From assembly GCF_947487805.1 (NCBI RefSeq), contig NZ_CANKXW010000001.1:247501-311500 (forward strand): 64,000 nt of DNA, read 5' to 3'. Each line of letters starts with the position of its first letter. Position 1 is the first letter of the stretch. Positions 50,637 through 57,981 of the stretch are shown one piece after another. The stretch comes from an uncultured Tateyamaria sp. (GTDB taxonomy: Bacteria > Pseudomonadota > Alphaproteobacteria > Rhodobacterales > Rhodobacteraceae). Both the position numbers and the translations under genes were made by a program. Below the pieces are notes generated by a model. That model was given only the letters and a program-made list of their open reading frames with translations, did no database searches and was not told the DNA's origin.

Positions 50637-52391
50637 TCAGGTCGTCAGGATCTGGTCCAGCCATTTAACCAGTGTGTCCTGCTGCTGCGGTGGCAGGACG
50701 TGTGACACGTATTGATCGGGGCGCACCAGAACAAGCGCCCCGGTCATCCGGTCGATGCCGCGGCTGTCAAAGATGTCGGCGGCGGGGTCCGGGCAGAAGA
50801 GCTTTTCCATATCGTGCAGGTTCAGGGCGCCCTTGGTCAGGGTGTGGTGGCCTCGTGTGTCGCGGTGCGGTGATTGCAGGATCGTGCGCAGGTCAATGAC
50901 GGCGTCGGGGTCTGCGCCGTGCGGCGTGTAACGGGCGATCAGGTCGCGCAGCGCGTGCGTGTGGTCGGTGTCGCCCACAAAGTGAAAGAGGCGCCAGCGC
51001 CCGTCGGCGGTGATCGTGTGGCCCAGCTGCATCCGGTAGGCGTCGGCCCAGCGGATCACGGGGGCGGAGTGAAACCGTTTGCCGATGGCAAAGCCTGTGG
51101 CGCAACCTTGGTAGGTGTCGGGCCCGGTCAGCCGCCCGGACGCGTAGCCGGTTTCGACGCCTGCAGTGTAGCGCGCATGTTTCTGGAAATGACTTTGGAA
51201 GGCGTGCGGGTCGGTGCCGCGCGCGGCGAATGCGCGGGCAAAGTCGCGGTCGAAGTCGATCAGGTCCTGCGCGATGGCCTGACGTTCGGCTGAATAGCTG
51301 TGCAGCAGGACGGGATCGGCGCGCCCTTCGATCACCGTTTGCAGTTTCCAGCCGAGGTTGAAGGCGTCTTGCATCGACACGTTCATGCCCTGGCCCGCCT
51401 TGGGGCTGTGGGTGTGGCAAGCGTCGCCCGCGATAAAGACGCGCGGCGGGGGCGGGTCGTCCGGGGCGGTGTCGGCAAAACGGTCGGTGACGCGCTGGCC
51501 GATTTCGTAGACCGACCACCAGACCACGTCTTTGACGTCCAGAGTATAGGGATGGAGGATGCGTTTGGCGGCGGCGATCAGGTCGGTTTCGGTCAGGTCC
51601 CGGTCGGCCACGCGTTCGTCCGGGTTGAGTTTGGCCAGTTCGATGTAGAAGCGGACCATATAGCCGCCCTCGCGCGGGATGATCAGGAGGCTGCCCTGAT
51701 CCCTGGACTGGATGGCCGATTTGAGGCGGATGTCGGGGAAGTCGGTGGTGGCGAGGATGTCCATGACACCCCAGGCTGCGTTTTCCGCTTCGCCTTTGAG
51801 GGGGATGTTGAGCGCCTGTCGGACGACGCTGCGCGCGCCATCGCAGCCGATGACGTATCGGGTTTGAATGTCGCCTTGGGTCGTGTGTGCCGTGACGCTG
51901 TCGCCGATGGTGAGGCCGGTGAGCTGCGTGTTGTACTCCGGTTCCAGCCGGGTGGGCGATTTGCGCATCAGGTCGAGGTAGAAGTCGTGCACGCGCGCCT
52001 GGCTGAGGATGACGTGGGGCTGTTCGCTGAGCCCGTCCTCGACATCATCAATGCGGCCGGTGCGGGTGATCTGGCCTGTGGTGTCGGGGTTCCAGAAGGA
52101 GGTCTCGTTGACGTGGTAGGCCTCGTGACGGACGAGATGGGCAAAGCCGAAGGCCTCGAACATCTCCATCGTGCGGCAGGCGATGCCGTCGGCTTGTCCC
52201 ATGACCAATGGGCCGTCGCGGCGTTCGATAATGCGGGTGCGGATGTGGGGGAACTGCGCGAGGTATGCGGCGAGGGTGAGGCCCGCGGGGCCGGTGCCGA
52301 CGATCAGGACATCGGTGTCGGTTTTGCTGGTGTCGGAGGCCGGGTGATGGGTTGGGTCGCCGGGGCGGAAGCCGTTGAGGTGATATTGCAT
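50637..52391 (-). CDS. FAD-dependent aromatic hydroxylase (phenol 2-monooxygenase / MobA type)
   Basis: A 584-residue group A flavoprotein monooxygenase. The FAD-binding motif is VLIVGTGPAGLTLAAYL (28-44), the DG motif YVIGCDGARSVVR, and the GD motif VFIAGDACHTHSPKAGQGMN. A C-terminal thioredoxin-like domain of ~150 residues as in phenol 2-monooxygenase and 3-hydroxybenzoate 4-monooxygenase completes it. It would ortho- or para-hydroxylate a phenolic compound with NADPH and oxygen. No ring-cleavage genes are nearby. The gene is bracketed by hairpin elements. Confidence 0.86.
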   Translation of the reverse strand: MQYHLNGFRPGDPTHHPASDTSKTDTDVLIVGTGPAGLTLAAYLAQFPHIRTRIIERRDGPLVMGQADGIACRTMEMFEAFGFAHLVRHEAYHVNETSFWNPDTTGQITRTGRIDDVEDGLSEQPHVILSQARVHDFYLDLMRKSPTRLEPEYNTQLTGLTIGDSVTAHTTQGDIQTRYVIGCDGARSVVRQALNIPLKGEAENAAWGVMDILATTDFPDIRLKSAIQSRDQGSLLIIPREGGYMVRFYIELAKLNPDERVADRDLTETDLIAAAKRILHPYTLDVKDVVWWSVYEIGQRVTDRFADTAPDDPPPPRVFIAGDACHTHSPKAGQGMNVSMQDAFNLGWKLQTVIEGRADPVLLHSYSAERQAIAQDLIDFDRDFARAFAARGTDPHAFQSHFQKHARYTAGVETGYASGRLTGPDTYQGCATGFAIGKRFHSAPVIRWADAYRMQLGHTITADGRWRLFHFVGDTDHTHALRDLIARYTPHGADPDAVIDLRTILQSPHRDTRGHHTLTKGALNLHDMEKLFCPDPAADIFDSRGIDRMTGALVLVRPDQYVSHVLPPQQQDTLVKWLDQILTT

Positions 52392-52409
52392 GAGACGTCC
52401 GCTATAGGT

Positions 52410-52437
52410 GTAGGGTGGGCAATACTGCCCACCTTAC
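52410..52437. repeat. Palindromic element between leuA and the hydroxylase gene
   Basis: GTAGGGTGGGCA and TGCCCACCTTAC form a 12-bp stem with one G-T pair and an ATAC loop. It starts 5 nt after the leuA stop on the gene strand and 19 nt before the hydroxylase start. No T run follows. It may stabilise the leuA 3' end or be a dispersed palindromic repeat. Confidence 0.65.
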
Positions 52438-52441
52438 GCGT

Positions 52442-53998
52442 TTAGCTCACGTCCTTGTAGCTGATCTCGGCCTTGTCGGTGCCCGATTTCTCGCGGCGGA
52501 CCAGCAGGCGGTTGAGCGCGTGCACATAGGCTTTGGCCGAGGCCACGACCGTATCGGTATCGGCCGATTGGCCGGTGACGATGCGGCCCGCCTCTTCCAT
52601 CCGGACGCTGACCGTGGCCTGCGCATCGGTGCCTTCGGTCACGGCGTGGACCTGGTAGAGTTGCAGCCGCGCGTCATGCGGAAAGAGCGCCTTGACCGCG
52701 TTGAATGTCGCATCAACGGGGCCGTCGCCGGTCTGGGTGGTGCTGTGTACCTCGCCGTCGATTTCCATGGTCAGTTCGGCCTGTTGCGGGCCTTCGGTGC
52801 CGCACTGCACAGCCAGCGACACGATGCGCAGGCGGGTCGAGTCGTCATCCTCGGACGTGCGCATGAGGGCGATCAGGTCGTCGTCAAAGATTTCCTTTTT
52901 GCGGTCAGCGAGCGCCTTGAACCGGACAAAGACGTCCTTGAGCTGGTTGTCGCCCACCTCGAAGCCCAGCTGTTCGAGCTTGTCGCGCAGGGCAGCACGG
53001 CCCGAATGCTTGCCCATGACGAGGTTGGTTTCCGACAGGCCCACGTCCTCGGGGCGCATGATTTCGAAGGTTTCGGCGTTCTTGAGCATGCCATCCTGGT
53101 GGATGCCGCTCTCGTGGGCAAAGGCGTTCTTGCCGACGATGGCCTTGTTGAACTGGACGGGAAAGCCCGAAACGGCCGCCACACGGCGCGAGATGTTCAT
53201 GATCTTGGTCGAATCGATGCCGGTCTGGAACGGCATGATGTCGTTACGGACCTTGAGGGCCATCACGACCTCTTCGAGGGCGGTGTTGCCCGCGCGTTCG
53301 CCCAGCCCGTTGATCGTGCATTCGATCTGGCGCGCACCGGCCTCGACCGCGGCGAGGGAGTTCGCCGTCGCCATGCCGAGGTCATTGTGGCAGTGGGTGG
53401 CAAACACGATCTCGTCCGCACCCGGCACGTTTTCCAGCAATTTGCGGATCAGATCGGCGCTTTCGCGCGGGGCGGTGTAGCCCACGGTGTCGGGGATGTT
53501 GATCGTGGTCGCCCCGGCCTTGATCGCGATTTCGACGACCCGGTAGAGGTAGTCAAGCTCCGTGCGCGTGGCGTCCATGGGCGACCATTGCACGTTGTCG
53601 CAGAGGTTGCGGGCGTGGGTCACCGTCTGTTCGATCCGCTCGGCCATTTCGTCCTTGGTCAGGTTCGGAATGGCGCGGTGCAGGGGCGAGGTGCCGATGA
53701 AGGTGTGGATGCGCGGTTGTTTGGCGTGCTTGACGGCCTCCCAGCAGCGGTCGATGTCGCCCAGCTGGGCGCGGGCGAGGCCGCAGATCACCGAGGTTTC
53801 GGCGTTCTTTGCGATCTCGGAGACGGCGTTGAAGTCGCCTTCGGAGGCGATGGGAAAGCCGGCCTCGATGATGTCGACACCCATGTCGTCCAGCAGGCCC
53901 GCGATTTCGAGCTTTTCTGCGTGGGTCATGGTGGCGCCGGGGGATTGTTCGCCGTCGCGGAGGGTCGTGTCGAAAATGACAACTTTGTCTTGGGTCAT
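52442..53998 (-). CDS. leuA: 2-isopropylmalate synthase
   Basis: A 518-residue enzyme for the first committed step of leucine synthesis, condensing acetyl-CoA with 2-oxoisovalerate. The catalytic (DRE-TIM) motif is FDTTLRDGEQSPG (9-21), the metal site HCHNDLG, then ECTINGLGERAGN and the C-terminal regulatory LeuA dimer domain (about 380-510) for leucine feedback. It is preceded on the same strand by a leucine-rich leader ORF and overlapping hairpins. Confidence 0.97.
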   Translation of the reverse strand: MTQDKVVIFDTTLRDGEQSPGATMTHAEKLEIAGLLDDMGVDIIEAGFPIASEGDFNAVSEIAKNAETSVICGLARAQLGDIDRCWEAVKHAKQPRIHTFIGTSPLHRAIPNLTKDEMAERIEQTVTHARNLCDNVQWSPMDATRTELDYLYRVVEIAIKAGATTINIPDTVGYTAPRESADLIRKLLENVPGADEIVFATHCHNDLGMATANSLAAVEAGARQIECTINGLGERAGNTALEEVVMALKVRNDIMPFQTGIDSTKIMNISRRVAAVSGFPVQFNKAIVGKNAFAHESGIHQDGMLKNAETFEIMRPEDVGLSETNLVMGKHSGRAALRDKLEQLGFEVGDNQLKDVFVRFKALADRKKEIFDDDLIALMRTSEDDDSTRLRIVSLAVQCGTEGPQQAELTMEIDGEVHSTTQTGDGPVDATFNAVKALFPHDARLQLYQVHAVTEGTDAQATVSVRMEEAGRIVTGQSADTDTVVASAKAYVHALNRLLVRREKSGTDKAEISYKDVS

Positions 53999-54020
53999 GT
54001 CGGTATCTCTTTTGATGTGG

Positions 54021-54089
54021 TCCTAATCATGGCGCGCGAACTACCTCTGAGCGGGCGCGCCTGGGGGCACGCTCAGAGGCGGATTAGGA
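54021..54089 (-). promoter_or_regulatory. Leucine attenuator region upstream of leuA (alternative hairpins)
   Basis: On the gene strand three pairings are visible. A: CCTCTGAGCG (54079-54070) with CGCTCAGAGG (54053-54044). B: GGCGCGC (54061-54055) with GCGCGCC (54037-54031). C: TCCTAATC (54089-54082) with GATTAGGA (54028-54021). A and B cannot form together. The first arm of A and of C lies inside the leader ORF, within its last Leu/Ile codons and stop, so the ribosome position would choose the fold. No U tract follows, so termination, if any, is not of the classic type. Confidence 0.6.
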
Positions 54090-54153
54090 GCAGCAGGCCA
54101 CGCGAGGACGCGCCGGAACGGCGTGCGGTCGGGATATGCCTGGCATGTGTCAT
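54073..54153 (-). CDS. leuA leader peptide (26 residues, LLLLIRL end)
   Basis: ATG at 54153, 26 codons, TGA at 54075-54073. The sequence begins MTHARHIPTARRSG and ends GLLLLIRL, with CTG CTG CTC CTA ATC CGC CTC before the stop. Clustered Leu/Ile codons ahead of a leucine-biosynthesis gene are the signature of attenuation by charged tRNA-Leu. No Shine-Dalgarno precedes the ATG; instead a -10 box lies 7 nt upstream, as for leaderless transcripts (the Sinorhizobium trpL leader is one). Confidence 0.72.
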   Translation of the reverse strand: MTHARHIPTARRSGASSRGLLLLIRL

Positions 54154-54160
54154 GGCGCGA

Positions 54161-54166
54161 ACTATA
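54161..54166 (-). promoter_or_regulatory. -10 box of the leuA leader transcript
   Basis: TATAGT on the minus strand (54166-54161), with 7 nt between it and the leader ATG at 54153, so transcription would begin at or beside the A of the ATG. The -35 region 17 bp upstream (CTTCCC) is weak. Confidence 0.45.
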
Positions 54167-54276
54167 GCCGGTGTGCCGTAAATGGGAAGTGTCGTTTTGA
54201 ATCCCTCGGTCGTGATGTGCATATTTTTGGAACAATGAAGGTGGTTTGTCGCGCGATCCGGTCTAGCTGGGCGCTG

Positions 54277-54939
54277 ATGGAAACGGTTTTGATTTTGGGC
54301 GCGTCGGGCGGGATCGGGTCGGCGCTGGCGGCGGGGTATGGCGCGCGCGGTGCGCGGGTCGAGACGCTGTCGCGGTCGGTGGACGGGTTTGACGTGACGG
54401 ATGCAGCGTCGGTGGCGCGGCATCTGGAGGGGCGCGGGCCCTATGCGCGGGTGGTCGTGGCGACGGGTGCGCTGGAGATCGGCGGGGCGGGGCCGGAAAA
54501 GACGATCAAGGGGTTGGATCCGGCCGCGATGATGGATCAGTTTGCGCTGAATGCGGTGGGGCCTGCACTGGTGCTTGCCCATGCGCATCGCCTGCTGGAC
54601 CGGGATGCGCCGGGGGTGTTTGCGGTGTTGTCGGCGCGGGTGGGATCGATTGGCGACAACCGGATCGGCGGGTGGATTTCCTATCGGTCGGCAAAGGCGG
54701 CGGTGAACCAGGTGGTGCGCACGGCGTCTGTGGAATTGGCGCGCACGCACCGGCGGGCGGCGGTTGTCGCGCTGCATCCCGGCACGGTGAAGACGGCCTT
54801 TACCGAGAAGTATCTGGGGCGGCATCCGGCGGTGGAGCCGGGACAGGCGGCGGCGGAGTTGATCGCGGTTTTGGATGGTTTGGGGCCAGAACAGACGGGC
54901 GGATTTTTTGACTATTCGGGCGCGGAGGTGCCGTGGTGA
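54277..54939 (+). CDS. Short-chain dehydrogenase/reductase (CsgA-like)
   Basis: A 220-residue SDR. The cofactor loop is VLILGASGGIGSALA (4-18), the catalytic Ser lies in VLSARVGSIGDN and the YxxxK pair in WISYRSAKAAVNQVV. It resembles the C-factor-like SDR group. The ATG at 54277 is placed by the fold; an in-frame ATG 14 codons upstream (54235) is possible. It is coupled to the photolyase gene by a 4-nt overlap (GTGA). The substrate is unknown. Confidence 0.85.
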   Translation: METVLILGASGGIGSALAAGYGARGARVETLSRSVDGFDVTDAASVARHLEGRGPYARVVVATGALEIGGAGPEKTIKGLDPAAMMDQFALNAVGPALVLAHAHRLLDRDAPGVFAVLSARVGSIGDNRIGGWISYRSAKAAVNQVVRTASVELARTHRRAAVVALHPGTVKTAFTEKYLGRHPAVEPGQAAAELIAVLDGLGPEQTGGFFDYSGAEVPW

Positions 54940-56462
54940 GCCGGTTGATCCTGATCCTTGGGGACCAGTTGAGCGCGGGCGTTGCGGCGCTGAAAGCGGC
55001 GGACAAGGCGCGCGACGTGGTGGTGATGGCGGAGGTGGCAGAGGAGGGATCCTATGTGCCGCACCATCCCAAGAAGATCGCCTTTATTCTCGCCGCGATG
55101 CGCAAGTTTGCGGCGCGGTTGCGGGCGGATGGCTGGACGGTTGCCTATTCCGAGCTGGACGACACCGAGAACAGCCAGTCGATTGTCGGTGAGCTGTTGC
55201 GGCGGGCGGATCAGCATGGGGCGTCGGAGGTGATTGCGACGCGGCCCGGCGAGTATCGGTTGATCGCGGCGCTGGAGGACTGTCCGTTGACCGTGCGCCT
55301 GTTGGAGGATGATCGGTTTATTGCGTCTCACAAGGAGTTCGAGGCCTGGGCCGAGGGACGCAAGGCGCTGCGGATGGAGTATTTCTATCGCGAGATGCGG
55401 CGCAAGACGGGCCTGTTGATGGAAGGCGACAAGCCTGCGGGCGACAAGTGGAATTATGACCACGACAACCGCAAGCCCGCACCGGATGACGTGGATTTTG
55501 GCGGGCCGATGCAGTTTACGCCGGATGAAGACGTGGAGGCGGTGCTGGATCTGGTCGAGCGGCGGTTTGGCAATCATTTCGGGGACTTGCGCCCGTTCTG
55601 GTTTGCCACCGATCAGGGGCAGGCGCGGCGGGCGCTGGCACATTTCGTGGCCCATGCGCTGCCGAAGTTCGGGGATTTTCAGGACGCGATGCTGGCCGAC
55701 AACCGGTTTCTCTATCACGCGGTCATTGGCCTTTATATCAACGTGGGTCTGCTGGATCCTTTGGAGGTCTGCCGCGCGGTGGAGCAGGCGTGGAAGGACG
55801 GCGATGCGCCGATCAACGCCGCCGAAGGGTTTATCCGGCAGATCATCGGCTGGCGGGAATATGTGCGGGGCATCTATTTCCACGAGGGGCCGGACTATCC
55901 GCGGCGCAATGGGTTGAACCATCGGCGCAAACTGCCCGATTTCTTTTGGGGGGCCGAGACGCGGATGCGGTGCGTGTCGAAGGCGGTCGAGCAGACGGGG
56001 GCCGAGGCCTATGCCCACCATATCCAGCGGTTGATGGTCACGGGGAACTTTGCCTTGTTGGCAGGGCTGGATCCGGGAGAGGTGTCGGAGTGGTATCTGG
56101 CCGTTTATGCGGATGCGTTTGAATGGGTCGAAGCGCCCAATGTCGTGGGCATGTCGCAATTTGCCGACGGGGGCGTGATTGCGTCGAAACCTTATGTGAG
56201 TTCAGGGGCTTACATCAACCGGATGTCTGATTACTGCAAAGGGTGCCATTACAAGGTGAGCGTCAAGACGGGCGAGGGGGCGTGTCCGTTCAACCTGCTC
56301 TATTGGCATTTCCTTGATCGGCACCGCGACCGGTTTTCGAACAATGCCCGAATGGGCAACATGTACCGGACGTGGGACCGGATGGATGACACCAAGCGCG
56401 CGACCGTGATAGAAGAGGCCGACGCCTTTCTGGAGCGGATGTCGCAAGGCAAGCTGGTCTGA
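54936..56462 (+). CDS. Iron-sulfur bacterial cryptochrome / (6-4) photolyase (PhrB/CryB type)
   Basis: A 508-residue flavoprotein of the FeS-BCP group. Cys346, Cys434, Cys437 and Cys450 match the four [4Fe-4S] ligands of Agrobacterium PhrB with a constant offset of four residues. It binds FAD and, in the family, a dimethyl-ribolumazine antenna, and repairs (6-4) photoproducts or acts as a light sensor (Rhodobacter CryB). The start is GTG at 54936 with GGAGG 7 nt upstream, overlapping the SDR stop. Confidence 0.92.
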   Translation: MSRLILILGDQLSAGVAALKAADKARDVVVMAEVAEEGSYVPHHPKKIAFILAAMRKFAARLRADGWTVAYSELDDTENSQSIVGELLRRADQHGASEVIATRPGEYRLIAALEDCPLTVRLLEDDRFIASHKEFEAWAEGRKALRMEYFYREMRRKTGLLMEGDKPAGDKWNYDHDNRKPAPDDVDFGGPMQFTPDEDVEAVLDLVERRFGNHFGDLRPFWFATDQGQARRALAHFVAHALPKFGDFQDAMLADNRFLYHAVIGLYINVGLLDPLEVCRAVEQAWKDGDAPINAAEGFIRQIIGWREYVRGIYFHEGPDYPRRNGLNHRRKLPDFFWGAETRMRCVSKAVEQTGAEAYAHHIQRLMVTGNFALLAGLDPGEVSEWYLAVYADAFEWVEAPNVVGMSQFADGGVIASKPYVSSGAYINRMSDYCKGCHYKVSVKTGEGACPFNLLYWHFLDRHRDRFSNNARMGNMYRTWDRMDDTKRATVIEEADAFLERMSQGKLV

Positions 56463-56491
56463 GCGGCGCCGACCCGAACCGAGGGGCACGC

Positions 56492-57304
56492 ATGACACAT
56501 CAGCATGTGATCGATACCATCGCAGAGGCGCTGCGCGACGCACCCACCGTGCGCGCCCTGTTTCTGAGCGGCAGCCATGGCAACGGGCGTGCCGATGCCT
56601 ATAGCGACATCGACTTTGTCCTCGTGACGCAGGAAGGTATCAACGACGCGGTTGCGCAGATCTGGCGCGAGGCCGTCGCGCGTACGGGTGAGATCGTTTT
56701 GTGGTGGGATCGGACCACTGTGCCGGTGTTGATCAACGCCATAACGGCCGACTGGACGCGCACCGATGTCATTGTTTTGCGCCCCGATCAGTTGGGCGCG
56801 CAGACGCGTCATGCGCTGACGCCTGTTTTCGATCACGACGGGCTTTATGACGGTCTGGCCGAAGGGTCGGCGCACACGGCCCCCAACCCCCGGCGGCTTG
56901 CCTACCAGTTCGAGGAGTTCATTCGCATTCTCGGCCTGCTGCATCTGGCCGAAGGGCGCGGTGAGTACATCAACGGCGTGTTGGGGGTGTTTCATCTGCG
57001 CAATCTGTTGGTTGATCTGCTGATCGAGGAAACCAATGCGCCGGACCGTGGCGGTGTGCTGCACCTCAACCGCCTGATCACGGATGAACACAAGTCGCTG
57101 CTGACCGGATTACCGCTGCCCGCGCCCAATCGTGCGGCCATGATCGACACGCATCTGGCCTATGCCGCCGCCTATCTGCCCCGCGCGCGGGCGATGGCAC
57201 GGCGGCTGGATCTGGAGTGGCCCGAGCGGTTCGAAGAGGTGACCTGGGCCAGGTTGCATGACGCGCTGTCGATCACGCGGCCCTATGATCCGGAGGTGTC
57301 CTAG
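56492..57304 (+). CDS. Nucleotidyltransferase-fold protein (aminoglycoside adenylyltransferase-like)
   Basis: A 270-residue protein with a Pol-beta-type nucleotidyltransferase motif GSHGNGRADAYSDIDFVLV (about 27-45; GS and DxD present), followed by a helical domain. Layout resembles aminoglycoside and lincosamide nucleotidyltransferases, but resistance is not implied. It lies 29 nt after the photolyase with a GAGGGG ribosome site. Its stop overlaps the stop of the convergent gene (shared CTAG). Confidence 0.75.
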   Translation: MTHQHVIDTIAEALRDAPTVRALFLSGSHGNGRADAYSDIDFVLVTQEGINDAVAQIWREAVARTGEIVLWWDRTTVPVLINAITADWTRTDVIVLRPDQLGAQTRHALTPVFDHDGLYDGLAEGSAHTAPNPRRLAYQFEEFIRILGLLHLAEGRGEYINGVLGVFHLRNLLVDLLIEETNAPDRGGVLHLNRLITDEHKSLLTGLPLPAPNRAAMIDTHLAYAAAYLPRARAMARRLDLEWPERFEEVTWARLHDALSITRPYDPEVS

Positions 57305-57981
57305 TCGGATACGCACAGCTCGAACGCGTCGATGTCGCGGTCGTCGCTGATATGGGTGCTGCACGCGGTGACGTGTTGGACGCATGTGACATCGAGCTTT
57401 GGGAATTGGCAGGTGGTCATGGCGGCCAGCAGGGCCTGGGCGGCGGATTCTTCCCAGGCCTGACCGGCGGGCACGCCGTCCATGGATACCCCCAGCGCCT
57501 GCGCGATGGGCGTGGCGGCCCCGGCCATGTCCCATGTGGTGTCGAGAGTGCCGTCCGTCAGGGTAAAGCTGGCCTGCACGCGGGGGGCGTTGATCATGTC
57601 GTGGAAGGTGCCAAAGGCGGGCGCGGTGCCCTCGCCGTGCCAGAGGCGGTCGCGCAGGGTCTGGCCGTCGCTGAGCGCGTATTCGATCAGGCGACCGCGT
57701 TCGGTGCGGGCCTCGATTGTCTTGGGCTTGGCATCCTGCGGGGTGAGGGTCGCGACCGGGCCGGAGGTGGCCATGGGCGCGGTGCCGTCCGGCAGGGTAA
57801 ACAGCGCATAGACCCGCCCGATGGGGTTGCGGTAGAGGTGCAGGGTCACGCCATTGGCACTGGTGGTGGTGGCGGCACGGGTTTCGAACCCGTCAAATGG
57901 GTCGGTCCAGTCGGGCACAAAGGTCCAGTCGGCCATCGCGGGGCCTGCCATCAGGCACAGCAGCAGGGCGGTGCGGCGCAT
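57301..57981 (-). CDS. Secreted protein of unknown function, coupled to the MORN-repeat gene
   Basis: A 226-residue protein with a signal peptide (about 1-17, ending AMA). I do not recognise a family. The body is beta-rich in appearance and the last ~40 residues hold four cysteines (TTCQFP, VTCVQH, TACSTH, ELCVSD), probably two disulfides. The start overlaps the MORN gene stop by 1 nt, so the two proteins are made together and probably act in the same place in the periplasm. Confidence 0.7.
   Translation of the reverse strand: MRRTALLLCLMAGPAMADWTFVPDWTDPFDGFETRAATTTSANGVTLHLYRNPIGRVYALFTLPDGTAPMATSGPVATLTPQDAKPKTIEARTERGRLIEYALSDGQTLRDRLWHGEGTAPAFGTFHDMINAPRVQASFTLTDGTLDTTWDMAGAATPIAQALGVSMDGVPAGQAWEESAAQALLAAMTTCQFPKLDVTCVQHVTACSTHISDDRDIDAFELCVSD

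Noticed and set aside
52415-54181. A 588-codon open frame on the plus strand across leuA
   Set aside because: Antisense shadow of leuA; LeuA motifs are intact on the other strand.
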